From: an uncultured Polaribacter sp.
GTDB taxonomy: Bacteria > Bacteroidota > Bacteroidia > Flavobacteriales > Flavobacteriaceae
Direction: 5' to 3'
Assembly: GCF_947497125.1 (NCBI RefSeq)
Contig: NZ_CANMFI010000006.1
Location: 62,001 to 126,000, forward strand
DNA length: 64,000 nucleotides
Shown here: positions 55,957-64,000 of the stretch, in pieces
Layout: each line of letters begins with the position of its first letter
Numbering within the stretch: the stretch's first letter is position 1
Translations under genes and position numbers: made by a program
Notes under the pieces: model-generated
What the model saw: the letters and a program-made list of their open reading frames with translations, nothing else
The model's database searches: none
Told to the model about the DNA's origin: nothing

Positions 55957-57537
55957 ATGAAAACAAATAAAATATTTTTATATATCTTCTTGGTTTTTAC
56001 AAGTATTAGTTGTGAAAGTTTTTTAGAGGAAGATCCAAAATCATTAATATCTCCAGATACTTTTTTTGCTTCAGAAAATGATGCGAGACAAGCTGTGCAA
56101 GGAATTTATGCAATTTTAAAAAATAATTCTTTATATGGGCAAGGAGGTTTAGATTGGTTTTATGACAACGGAGCAGATATTATAGAACCTAATAGATCTG
56201 CAAATTTTTTAGAAACAATGGGAAATTACTCTTTAAATGAGGCATTAGCCGATGTGTCTGTTCAAAAGATGAGTGTTTCTGATACTTGGAAAGATTTGTA
56301 TAGAACCATTTTAAATGCAAATGTAATTATAGAGAGAGTAACAGGAAATGAAAAGATAGGAACACAAGCAATTAGAACAGATATTATTGCAGATGCAAGG
56401 TTTATTAGAGGATTGTCTTATTGGCATATTACAAATCTTTGGGGTGATGCTCCATATTACACAGAAGTACTAACTTTAGAAGAAATTAGTGCACTAGGTA
56501 GAACAGATGAGGCAACAATAATTACCGGAGTCCTAGAAGATTTAAAGTTTGCACAAGATAACTTACAAGATTCTTATGCAGGTGATCAAAGTGGTAGAGC
56601 TTCAAAATGGGCTGCTGCAGTTGTAATGGCTAAAATTTATATGAAGCAAAAAGAATGGGATTTGGGTCTAGATAAATGTTTAGAAATTATCAATCAATCT
56701 TCTCATAGTTTATTGCCTACATATAACGAGGTATTCGATCAATTTAATGAATACAATGCAGAAATTATATGGTCTTTAGATTTTGCAAGAGATATTAATA
56801 GTCAATTTGACCCTGCATTTCCTGGAGCTGCGTTTGCCGGAAATAATAACTGGAGACCAAGTATGTTTAATCCTCGTTTAAGAGATGAACCCTTAAATAC
56901 TTCTGAGAGAGATGCTTTAAGTGCTGCTTTAACCGCGCGAGGTGAGGCTTTTAATGGAACGGGTTTACAAGTAGCTTCTAAAGATTTTGCAGAAAAATTT
57001 CCAACAAATGATAAGAGAAGAGAATTAAATATTGTAGACAACTACTTAGGTTTTGATTTAGTGTTTCCATACATGGCAAAATTCTGGAACTTAGAATTAG
57101 ATCGTTCGCCACGTTTCAATCATTCAGATAATAGAATGGTATTTCGTTTAGCAGATGTTCACTTAATGGCAGCTGAGTGTGAAAATGAAAGACCTGGCGG
57201 AAATCCTAATGATGCTTTTGAGTATATTAGAAAAGTTAGAGAGCGTGCATTTGCAACAGTTGCAGAAGCAGAAGCAATTCGCGGTTTAAGTCAACAAGGT
57301 TTTAGAGAGGCAATTTACGATGAGCGTAAGTGGGAATTAGCTGGTGAAGCTCACAGAAGGTATGATTTAATTCGATGGGGAATTTTATTAGATGTTGTTC
57401 AGAATTTAGAATATCGTTTCTGGACTCCTAACACAAATATTAGACCGTATCATACTAAATTACCTATTCCTTTACAAGAATTAGAATTAAATCCGGCATT
57501 ATTGGAGTCAGATCCAACAAATAATGGATACCGTTAA
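55957..57537 (+). CDS. susD: SusD/RagB-type surface glycan-binding lipoprotein
   Basis: 526 residues with lipoprotein signal ('SISCESFLEEDP', Cys then the typical 'FLEEDPKSLISPDTFF' opening). The SusD helical/TPR fold is evident: 'ARFIRGLSYWHITNLWGDAPYY', 'ADVHLMAAECENE', 'YDERKWELAGEAHRRYDLIRWG'. It caps the SusC barrel and binds oligosaccharide at the cell surface. It starts 10 bases after susC and is followed by a terminator, so the pair is a two-gene operon. The symbol is a family label. Confidence 0.96.
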   Translation: MKTNKIFLYIFLVFTSISCESFLEEDPKSLISPDTFFASENDARQAVQGIYAILKNNSLYGQGGLDWFYDNGADIIEPNRSANFLETMGNYSLNEALADVSVQKMSVSDTWKDLYRTILNANVIIERVTGNEKIGTQAIRTDIIADARFIRGLSYWHITNLWGDAPYYTEVLTLEEISALGRTDEATIITGVLEDLKFAQDNLQDSYAGDQSGRASKWAAAVVMAKIYMKQKEWDLGLDKCLEIINQSSHSLLPTYNEVFDQFNEYNAEIIWSLDFARDINSQFDPAFPGAAFAGNNNWRPSMFNPRLRDEPLNTSERDALSAALTARGEAFNGTGLQVASKDFAEKFPTNDKRRELNIVDNYLGFDLVFPYMAKFWNLELDRSPRFNHSDNRMVFRLADVHLMAAECENERPGGNPNDAFEYIRKVRERAFATVAEAEAIRGLSQQGFREAIYDERKWELAGEAHRRYDLIRWGILLDVVQNLEYRFWTPNTNIRPYHTKLPIPLQELELNPALLESDPTNNGYR

Positions 57538-57570
57538 ATCTTTGTTTTGAATTGATTTATTTGAATTTGA

Positions 57571-57604
57571 AAGCCGAAAGAAATTATTTTCTTTCGGCTT
57601 TTTT
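57571..57604 (+). terminator. Rho-independent terminator after susD
   Basis: Ten-base-pair stem AAGCCGAAAG / CTTTCGGCTT, extendable inward by A:T pairs, followed by T-run. 33 bases after the susD stop. Confidence 0.9.
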
Positions 57605-57637
57605 AGTATAGAATAATTTTTAATAAGATTATATAAT

Positions 57638-57682
57638 CAGTATTGCACAGGACACATAATTAAAAATTTACAAGTAATTTTA
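57638..57682 (+). promoter_or_regulatory. PUL promoter copy 14
   Basis: CAGTA at 57638, core CAGGACAC at 57648-57655, 19 bases, then TAATTTTA at 57675-57682. The GH5 start codon is only 15 bases further. Confidence 0.8.
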
Positions 57683-57697
57683 TTTCAAATTAATAAT

Positions 57698-59098
57698 ATG
57701 AATTTTTCAAAAAAAATATTAATAGCGCTTTTTATTGTTACAACCATCAATACTTTTTCTCAAATAAAACATGGGCTAAGAGATAAACAAGGCAAACATA
57801 TTATACCTAGAGGTTTTGTAATAAACACCAATGACCATGCAGGAGAAGTGTTTTTTAATAGTGATGATTATGCAAGACAAGTTAGAATGGGAGCTAACCA
57901 TCAAGTAATTCGTTTAGAGTTAGGTAAGTTAAGCGAGTTTCCTGGAGGAAAATTAGAACCAGCATATCTTGCTAAATTAGATACATTAGTTGCTTTGGGA
58001 AAAAACCACGGCATTAAAACTGTTTTTAAAATGACAGTTTATGGGGTTGATAAATTTATATGGCAAGAATTTTGGGAAAACAAAAACGATTTCCAGTACA
58101 AAACTTACATTGATGCTTGGAAGGTAATTTGGAATAGATATGTAAATGAATCTTATGTAATAGGGTATGATATTGTTAATGAGCCTAGAAAGTTGCAAAT
58201 GAAAATTTCTTACACAGATTTAACAAACAACTATTTAATTCCTTTGTACCAAAGAATTATTGATGAAAGTCAGAAAATTAATGCAGATAAGTTGATTTTA
58301 GTTCAATCTATCTTTATGAACAAAGGAGAGAAAATTGACAATAATCAATATGCAGAAATTTCAGCACCAATCAATCGAAAAAATATAGTTTTTGCACCTC
58401 ATATTTACCAAAGTAATGTCGATTTTATCAAAAAAAACATGGATCGTTTTGATAGAGAATCAGAGATGTTAAAAGCACCAATTTTAATTGGCGAGTGGGG
58501 TTTTCCTACTTTCGCGAAGACAGATACTACTTTGGTCGGTAATTTGGGACAATTAAAATACAGAGAAATGTACATTAGAACTGCAGAGGTTTTTGATAAA
58601 ATGGGAGTGGGCTCTATAAAAGCTTGGTTTTTAGGGAACAGAACAATGCAGAATTTTTTAGCCGGAGGTCCATCAACCTGGTCTATATTTAGCGATAAAA
58701 CAGATGCAGGAACGGTAGAGCGTAAATATATTACAGACATCATTTCTAGACCCTTTCCTCAAGAAATTGCCGGAGATATTCAATCATTTCTATTTAATTT
58801 CCCAAAAAGAGAGTTAACACTAAACATTATTTCAGACAACAGTAAGGGTGCTTCTAAAATATTTATTGGAGCAAACAGGCATTATCCAGATGGTTTTTCA
58901 ATCATCATCAATAACGATTTTGTGATGTATTATAATCCTCTAAAAAATGTTGGGTTAGAGGTTTATAAAACCACTAAGGATTCTAATCCTTCAGATTTTA
59001 TTTGGGATGCTAATGCTCAAAAATTAATTATTTTAAAATGGGGTAAAGACAAAACAGATTATACTATAAAAATAGTTCCAGGAATTCGAAATTTTTAA
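57698..59098 (+). CDS. GH5-family glycoside hydrolase with C-terminal beta domain
   Basis: 466 residues with a signal peptide (cleavage near 'TFSQ'). The barrel (~25-350) has the GH5 pair: acid/base E162 in 'DIVNEPRK' and nucleophile E266 in 'LIGEWGF'. The opening 'GLRDKQGKHIIPRGFVIN' and the C-terminal beta-sandwich (~370-466, 'LTLNIISDNSKGASKIFIGA') give it the layout of endoglycoceramidase-like GH5 enzymes. Substrate is not visible; a beta-linked backbone or side-chain glucan/xylan stretch is possible. Last gene on the plus strand and last member of the shared regulon. Confidence 0.82.
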   Translation: MNFSKKILIALFIVTTINTFSQIKHGLRDKQGKHIIPRGFVINTNDHAGEVFFNSDDYARQVRMGANHQVIRLELGKLSEFPGGKLEPAYLAKLDTLVALGKNHGIKTVFKMTVYGVDKFIWQEFWENKNDFQYKTYIDAWKVIWNRYVNESYVIGYDIVNEPRKLQMKISYTDLTNNYLIPLYQRIIDESQKINADKLILVQSIFMNKGEKIDNNQYAEISAPINRKNIVFAPHIYQSNVDFIKKNMDRFDRESEMLKAPILIGEWGFPTFAKTDTTLVGNLGQLKYREMYIRTAEVFDKMGVGSIKAWFLGNRTMQNFLAGGPSTWSIFSDKTDAGTVERKYITDIISRPFPQEIAGDIQSFLFNFPKRELTLNIISDNSKGASKIFIGANRHYPDGFSIIINNDFVMYYNPLKNVGLEVYKTTKDSNPSDFIWDANAQKLIILKWGKDKTDYTIKIVPGIRNF

Positions 59099-59132
59099 AT
59101 AAAAGTCGATTTTAACTATTTAATTTAGAGTT

Positions 59133-60140
59133 TTATTCTTCAGAGAGCGAAATAATTTTTTCCCAAATACCTTGGTTAACCTTAATACCTTCTTTTAAAT
59201 TTTTTATGCGGGTTTTAGAGCTTCTTTCTCCTGGATAATAAATTTTATCTTCTGCATATATTGGCGTTGCATTATGGGTAAAATCAATAATTTCATCAAT
59301 TAGCCTTTCTTGTAATCCTTTATCACCAAAAACGGTTGGATAAATACAAATAAAAACTTGCGAAATTGCTGTTTCAATTTCTTTTGAATTTATTTTGGCT
59401 GTAGAGTTTCCGGCAGACAATAGAGTTGCTAGCATATCTAGAACTATAGAAAGTGCAGAGCCTTTCCAATAACCAATTGGTAACCCTCTTTCTTTTGTTA
59501 ATATTTTATTAGGATCATTTGAAAGTTCATCATTGTCATCCCAACCGCCAGGATAAGGTAATTTTTCTCCTTTTAATTTATAATCGTTAATCTTACCGAA
59601 TGAAAATTGTGAAATAGCCATATCCAATACAACATCTCCTTTTTTTCTAGGTATAGATACAACAAAAGGGTTGTTCCCTATTCTGCTATCTTTTGCGCCC
59701 CAAGGAGGCATATTTGGTTTCGTATTTGTAAAAAGTATCGATATACAATCTGCATTGGCAGCTTGTTTTCCATACGTTCCGCCTCTCATCCAGTGGTTCG
59801 TATTACGTAATGCAACCATTCCCATGCCGTGTTGTTTTGCTAATTCTATAGCTCTGTTAGTACACTTTGTTGCATTTATAATTCCAGGGCCAAGTTTACC
59901 ATCCCATCTCTCTATATTGCCAAAAGAACTTACTTTTTCAGCTTCAGCATCTACTTTAATGATTCCTTTTTTTATGTATTCGATAAATAAAGGAACTCTA
60001 TTAATGCCATGAGAACTTACACCACTTAAAGTACTTTCTGTAAATGTATTGGCAAGTAATTTGGCATTGTCCTTGCTAAATTTATATTTTATAAAAAGCT
60101 TATAAAGAAGCTTTTGCATATTTTCTGGTAAAATTTGCAT
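59133..60140 (-). CDS. Ldh-family (YiaK/malate-lactate dehydrogenase type) NAD(P)-dependent oxidoreductase
   Basis: 335 residues, no signal peptide, cytoplasmic. Family signatures: 'SSHGINRVPLFI' near the N-terminus (catalytic His), 'ALRNTNHWMRGGTYG' in the unusual cofactor-binding fold, and 'GYWKGSALSIVLDMLATLLSAG'. The closest functional group I can name is 2,3-diketo-L-gulonate or 3-dehydro-L-gulonate reductase/dehydrogenase (YiaK). This would fit keto-sugar or uronate catabolism. It lies 66 bases after the ThuA-DUF1080 gene and may share its transcript. No PUL promoter copy precedes either. Convergent with GH5. Confidence 0.85.
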   Translation of the reverse strand: MQILPENMQKLLYKLFIKYKFSKDNAKLLANTFTESTLSGVSSHGINRVPLFIEYIKKGIIKVDAEAEKVSSFGNIERWDGKLGPGIINATKCTNRAIELAKQHGMGMVALRNTNHWMRGGTYGKQAANADCISILFTNTKPNMPPWGAKDSRIGNNPFVVSIPRKKGDVVLDMAISQFSFGKINDYKLKGEKLPYPGGWDDNDELSNDPNKILTKERGLPIGYWKGSALSIVLDMLATLLSAGNSTAKINSKEIETAISQVFICIYPTVFGDKGLQERLIDEIIDFTHNATPIYAEDKIYYPGERSSKTRIKNLKEGIKVNQGIWEKIISLSEE

Positions 60141-60206
60141 AAATATCTATTTCTGATTCTAATTAGTGACAAGGTTTTGTTTGTTGTAGTTAGAGTTATT
60201 TAGGGT

Positions 60207-61787
60207 TTATAATTGTCTTTTAAATTTTCTAGGTAATTTTTTAATGGATTTTATCTGAATATTTTTATAAAAAACTTCAGCAGCTTCAGATTGAATTTGA
60301 ATACGACCTTTTGTTAGAGGCATAATTTTACCGTTAGCATTTTTATATTTAGAATTGTACAAAGCCATTACAACTTTACCATTTACAATATGCATACTTG
60401 TTCCTTCAAAACAAATTAGTTCTAGGGTATTCCATTCTCCATGTGGTTTTTCATTATCAAAACCTTTATTTGCATGATTTGGTATTTTTTTATCTGCACT
60501 TGAAAAAGGATGTAGCATTCCATTTTTTACATAACTAAATTCTTTTTCTCCTGTTCTTTTTTCTGAAGGAATCTCTATTAATGTTCCGCCTAAACCATAA
60601 TAGTCACCAAGATCTCCTTCTTGAATCTGAAATTCTTGAGAAGACATCCAAACATTCCAAAAAGTTCTGTAAGGCCCAAAAGAATGATATAAAAGACCAC
60701 TATCTCTTTCTCTTAAAAGTCTAGGTTCCCAAACTTCTTCTCCCCATTTAAATTGTAACTTTAAATGATAGTTTTCATATTCTTGTTTGCTAATTAATGC
60801 TCCATAAATTTCTCCAGAGATATGCAGTATATTTTCATTATTTTCTGATGTAAAATTAAATACATTTTTAGGGTCATTATTTAAACCTAAAGGAATTCCT
60901 TTTTTACCATCACTTTCAGAATTTATATTTTCTAAATTTTTAATAGTTTTATGAGGTACTCCTATAAATACATCCCAATTTTTGGTGTAATCTCCTTCAA
61001 AAAGGTGTGTCCATTTATTTGCAGATAGTTTTTTTATTTGTTTCAAGTTTGTAGCCCATAGAATTCCACCTTTTATCATTTTTTTAAAACGAATATCTTC
61101 ATAAGATTCATTGGTATGACCTAAACCTGTATAAAAAATTCTGCCTCCATCATAATGATGAAACCAAGTAATAGGATGCTCTTTAGTATTCATCTTTTTG
61201 CCTTTGTAAGAAGTTTCATCAACGGAAACTAAAACATTTACATGTTTCGCTACAGGTTTTTGAAAATTATACCATTCGTCTTTAAAAACTTCTTCTTTTT
61301 GTAGATGACTTACAGCAGGATGGTTCGTTTCTTTATTGATAATAACTTTTGCAGGTTGTACTTTTGGATGATTTTTAAAGGTAGCGCCCACCATATTTGT
61401 AAACCAAGGCCATTGTTCTTCGGTGTTTGAGGCAGCATGAATTCCTACAAAACCGTTTCCGTTTGCAATGTATTTTTGAAATGCTTTCTTTTGATTTTCA
61501 TCAAATAAATTTCCTGTGGTGTTTAAAAAGACAACTACATTGTAGTTTGATAAATTATCTATAGAAAAATCATTTGCATCCTCAGAAAAATCTATGATCC
61601 AATTCGTTTCTTTTTTTAAATTCACAAAGTAATTAATACCTGCCGGAATGGATTTATGTCTAAAACCTGTTGTTTTGCTAAATACTAATACTTTAGGCTC
61701 GTTTTGTTGTGAAAATCCCGATAAAAAAAAGAATGCACATAAAATTACGAATAGTTGTTTTTTAATTTTTTTTAAAAATATTTTCAT
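60207..61787 (-). CDS. Exported ThuA-like / DUF1080 fusion protein
   Basis: 526 residues with a signal peptide (cleavage near 'SGFSQQ'). Residues ~30-250 form a ThuA-like domain of the glutamine-amidotransferase superfamily: 'VLVFSKTTGFRHKSI', 'VGIHAASNTEEQWPWF', 'HPITWFHHYDGGRIFYTGLGH'. Residues ~260-515 form a DUF1080 domain ('WTHLFEGDYTKNWDVF', 'GDLGDYYGLGGTLIEI', 'GRIQIQSEAAEVFYKNI'). ThuA proteins occur with trehalose and other disaccharide utilisation genes that go through 3-keto sugars, so the fusion supports a keto-sugar route. It has no copy of the shared promoter and therefore may be controlled differently. Confidence 0.85.
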   Translation of the reverse strand: MKIFLKKIKKQLFVILCAFFFLSGFSQQNEPKVLVFSKTTGFRHKSIPAGINYFVNLKKETNWIIDFSEDANDFSIDNLSNYNVVVFLNTTGNLFDENQKKAFQKYIANGNGFVGIHAASNTEEQWPWFTNMVGATFKNHPKVQPAKVIINKETNHPAVSHLQKEEVFKDEWYNFQKPVAKHVNVLVSVDETSYKGKKMNTKEHPITWFHHYDGGRIFYTGLGHTNESYEDIRFKKMIKGGILWATNLKQIKKLSANKWTHLFEGDYTKNWDVFIGVPHKTIKNLENINSESDGKKGIPLGLNNDPKNVFNFTSENNENILHISGEIYGALISKQEYENYHLKLQFKWGEEVWEPRLLRERDSGLLYHSFGPYRTFWNVWMSSQEFQIQEGDLGDYYGLGGTLIEIPSEKRTGEKEFSYVKNGMLHPFSSADKKIPNHANKGFDNEKPHGEWNTLELICFEGTSMHIVNGKVVMALYNSKYKNANGKIMPLTKGRIQIQSEAAEVFYKNIQIKSIKKLPRKFKRQL

Positions 61788-61942
61788 AGAAATTAATTTT
61801 ATATCATTAATAATGTCTTGATGTTTTCTTACGTTTTTAAAAATAAATCTAATAGCTTATGTAAAAAAAATATACGTTATAACTTTTAGTGATATTTTAA
61901 GATTTTAGATATATCAATAGAGAAATACAAAACACTAATAAT

Positions 61943-61980
61943 ACAAAAAGAGATTAGAATATATTTTAATCTCTTTTTGT
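61943..61980 (-). terminator. Terminator of the symporter gene (minus strand)
   Basis: Inverted repeat ACAAAAAGAGATTA / TAATCTCTTTTTGT around a ten-base loop, 42 bases beyond the symporter stop on the minus strand, with a T-rich 3' arm. Confidence 0.7.
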
Positions 61981-62021
61981 TTGGTTTAAGATTTATTGAT
62001 GTTTTAATAGGTAAAATATTC

Positions 62022-63608
62022 TTAACTAAAAATAAGATATGTAGCTATTACAATGGCGCAAATTACCACTCCAAAAGTTTTAACATGTTTCCATGGTGTA
62101 ACATCTACTTGATTTGTGTACTCTTGCACGTAATCTGTTTCTCTTGGTTTTATTTTTCCAATTACTAACATTAAGATAATTGTTAAAACAAATGCTGCAA
62201 ATTGAAAATGTAAAAAATGAGGTAAATCCATTTCTAAACCTTTTGATAAAACGATATACGTTACATAAAAAGTAAATGCGAATATAATTCCAGCTTTTGC
62301 TGCAATAGCTGGAACTCTTTTTGTTAATACACCTACTACAATAACTGTTAAAATTGGTACACTATACGCTCCGTTTACGGTTTGTAAATATCCAAAAAGG
62401 CCGTCTGATGCATAGTATAAAAAGGGCGCTACAAACATAGAAAAGATGGCTAAAAAGATTCCAAAACGTTTACCTACAGTAACTACTTTTTTATCTTCTG
62501 CATCTTTATTGATATATTGTTTGTATATATCAACACCAAAAAGTGTTACACAACTGTTTAGGGCAGAGTTAAATGAGCTTAAAATAGCGCCAAACATAAC
62601 CGCGGCAAAAAAGCCAACTAAATAGGTAGGCAACACCTCTGCCACTAATCTTGGGTAGGCAACATCATTGTTTGTTAAAACTTCTCCTCCCCATTTATGA
62701 TAGGCAATTATTCCAGGAAGTACCACTATAATAGGACCTAAAATTTTTATAACAGCAGCTAATGTTAATCCTTTTTGTCCTTCTGCTAAATTTTTTGCAC
62801 CCAAAGCACGTTGAATAATTTGTTGGTTTGTTCCCCAGTAAAATAGTTGTACCAGCATCATTCCTGTAAAAATAGTTGCGAAAGGAATTGAAGATTCTGC
62901 ACCTCCAATTGCATCTAATTTTTCTGGATATTCACTTGTTAATTTTGAAATACCCCCAAAGAAACTTCCATCATCACTAATAGACATCAAACCAAAAACA
63001 GGAATTAATAAACCACCAATTAACAAGCCAATTGCATTTATAGTATCTGATACAGCTACAGCTTTTAAGCCACCAAAAATGGCGTAAATAGAGCCTATAA
63101 CGCCAATGCTTATTACACAAATCCAAATAGATTGCCACTCTGTAACGCCTAATAGCTCTGGCAGATTAAACATGCCGCTTATTCCAAGAGAACCAGAATA
63201 CAAAACGATAGGCAACAGAACTATTGCATATCCTGATAAAAATAAACCAGAAGTCATTGCTTTTGTAGTGGTATCAAAACGTCTTTCTAAATAGGTCGGA
63301 ATCGTAGAAATACCTCCTTTTAAATATCTTGGTAATAAATAAATAGCGGTAATTACCATAGCAATTGCGGCTAAAGTTTCCCAAGCCATTACTAAAATAC
63401 CATCTGCATAGGCGCTTCCGTTTAGTCCTACAATTTGCTCTGTAGATAAATTTGTTAGTAATAAAGAACCTGCAATAACGGTAGCTGTTAGGCTTCTTCC
63501 TCCTAAAAAGTATCCATCTGAAGTATTTTCGTTTGTGCCTTTGGTTGCCAAATAAGCAATGATTGCCACTAGTAAAGTAAAACCTATAAATGAAATGATT
63601 CCTAACAT
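62022..63608 (-). CDS. Sodium:solute symporter (SSS family, sugar type)
   Basis: 528 residues, almost entirely hydrophobic with about 13-14 membrane segments. Family signs include 'FLGGRSLTATVIAGSLLLTNLSTEQIVGLNGSAY' (TM1-loop region, split) and 'GTNQQIIQRALGAKN', which is typical of SGLT-like sugar symporters. 'FGAILSSFNSALNSCVTLFGVDIYKQY' carries the Na+-site serines. It would bring a released monosaccharide across the inner membrane; the adjacent xylose isomerase gene suggests xylose. It has its own short upstream region behind the xylose isomerase terminator and no PUL promoter copy. Confidence 0.92.
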   Translation of the reverse strand: MLGIISFIGFTLLVAIIAYLATKGTNENTSDGYFLGGRSLTATVIAGSLLLTNLSTEQIVGLNGSAYADGILVMAWETLAAIAMVITAIYLLPRYLKGGISTIPTYLERRFDTTTKAMTSGLFLSGYAIVLLPIVLYSGSLGISGMFNLPELLGVTEWQSIWICVISIGVIGSIYAIFGGLKAVAVSDTINAIGLLIGGLLIPVFGLMSISDDGSFFGGISKLTSEYPEKLDAIGGAESSIPFATIFTGMMLVQLFYWGTNQQIIQRALGAKNLAEGQKGLTLAAVIKILGPIIVVLPGIIAYHKWGGEVLTNNDVAYPRLVAEVLPTYLVGFFAAVMFGAILSSFNSALNSCVTLFGVDIYKQYINKDAEDKKVVTVGKRFGIFLAIFSMFVAPFLYYASDGLFGYLQTVNGAYSVPILTVIVVGVLTKRVPAIAAKAGIIFAFTFYVTYIVLSKGLEMDLPHFLHFQFAAFVLTIILMLVIGKIKPRETDYVQEYTNQVDVTPWKHVKTFGVVICAIVIATYLIFS

Positions 63609-63633
63609 ATTTTGATTGATTTTTAAAAGATTA

Positions 63634-63670
63634 ATAAAAAAACCTCATAGTTTTTAAAAGCTATGAGGTT
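63634..63670 (-). terminator. Terminator of xylose isomerase gene (minus strand)
   Basis: Ten-base-pair stem AACCTCATAG / CTATGAGGTT, followed on the minus strand by a run of seven T. It lies ~20 bases after the stop codon. Confidence 0.88.
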
Positions 63671-63689
63671 CGAAATATACTAAAATATA

Positions 63690-64000
63690 CTAAATATATT
63701 GGTTAATTATATTTTCAAATAATTCTTGTTTGCCACTTTGCAAACTTAATTCACCATTTTCTTGTGCAATTTTATATAAGTCAGATAATTCTAATTTTCC
63801 TGTTTCAAAGTCTTTCCCTTTTCCGCTGTCAAAAGAGCTGTATCTTTTTTCTCTTAAAGAATTGTAAGATGAAGAAGTAATAATTTTATCTGCAGTAATT
63901 AATGCCCTTGCAAAAGTATCTGCACCACCAATGTGTGCTAAAAATACATCTTCCATATCTGTAGAGTTTCTTCTAATTTTTGCATCAAAATTAACACCAC
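63690..64000 (-). CDS. xylA: Xylose isomerase, 3' part only
   Basis: The last ~103 residues of the protein; the 5' part continues beyond base 64000. The frame is open to the window edge ('VNFDAKIRRNSTDMEDVFLAHIGG', split), and the C-terminus 'ERYSSFDSGxGKDFE...LSLQSGKQELFENIINQYI' (written here in shortened form; the window has 'KRYSSFDSGKGKDFE') is the classic xylose isomerase ending. It converts D-xylose to D-xylulose in the cytoplasm. Xylose is a constituent of ulvan, so this gene next to a sugar symporter gives the locus an outlet for one monomer. Confidence 0.92.
   Translation of the reverse strand, partial: GVNFDAKIRRNSTDMEDVFLAHIGGADTFARALITADKIITSSSYNSLREKRYSSFDSGKGKDFETGKLELSDLYKIAQENGELSLQSGKQELFENIINQYI

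Noticed and set aside
1177-57655. The CAGGA repeats as remains of a mobile or CRISPR-like repeat
   Set aside because: Copies are short, lie only upstream of genes, keep a fixed distance to a -7-like box and follow gene orientation; this is promoter behaviour.
59671-60012. Plus-strand frame of 113 codons opposite the Ldh-family gene
   Set aside because: Antisense to a gene with strong family motifs and without any feature of its own.
1-64000. tRNA, rRNA, CRISPR arrays, transposases or riboswitches
   Set aside because: No cloverleaf-like segment, repeat-spacer pattern, transposase frame or recognisable riboswitch was seen in the intergenic regions.

Overview
The window reads as an AT-rich chromosomal segment of a marine Flavobacteriaceae-type Bacteroidota. 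The grounds are type IX secretion (T9SS) C-terminal tails on many secreted proteins, one SusC/SusD pair, lipoprotein and Tat signals typical of the group, and promoters with a Bacteroidota-style TAnnTTTG -7 element. There are no RNA genes, CRISPR arrays or insertion sequences that I can see.

Almost the whole window is one large polysaccharide utilization locus (PUL). The best substrate guess is the sulfated green-algal polysaccharide ulvan (rhamnose 3-sulfate, glucuronate, iduronate, xylose). The enzymes fit this set: a propeller-type lyase with PL24/PL25 features, two paralogous PL28-like lyases, a two-domain toroid/heparinase-fold lyase, a GH105 unsaturated uronyl hydrolase, three S1 sulfatases (one fused to a GH78 rhamnosidase), further GH78 and GH106 rhamnosidases, two GH3, a GH43, a GH2 and a GH5 enzyme. 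The right end holds a sodium:solute symporter and the end of xylose isomerase.

Layout: 2-901, end of a DUF1735-type surface glycan-binding-like protein. 1282-9607, sulfatase-GH78 fusion, lyase, a T9SS binding-type protein and a 59-residue peptide precursor. 9793-18525, operon GH2, Gfo/Idh/MocA, GH43, GH3, GH105. 18668-31304, GH3, toroid lyase, GH106, two PL28-like lyases. 31396-33312, Tat-exported toroid protein. 37231-33318 (minus), DUF1080 protein and two Tat-exported Gfo/Idh/MocA oxidoreductases. 37519-47170, Tat-exported enolase-superfamily protein, then a Planctomycetes-style module (cytochrome/DUF1549/DUF1553, DUF1501, NHL propeller) in a row with GH78. 47247-52551, binding protein, two sulfatases, DUF1080. 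52896-57537, SusC/SusD. 57698-59098, GH5. 59133-64000 (minus), dehydrogenase, ThuA-DUF1080, symporter, xylose isomerase.

The most striking observation is a shared promoter architecture in front of 14 transcription units, on both strands. A CAGGA direct repeat of 10-bp period is followed after exactly 19 bases by a TA-initiated -7 box. It places nearly the whole locus, including the Planctomycetes-like module and the exported oxidoreductases, in one regulon, and excludes the four right-end minus-strand genes. No regulator gene is in the window. How the genes work together (inferred): surface and secreted lyases and sulfatases cut ulvan, SusC/D imports oligomers, periplasmic GH105/GH78/GH106/GH3/GH43/sulfatases reduce them to monomers, and an exported redox branch may oxidise part of the products before hydrolysis.
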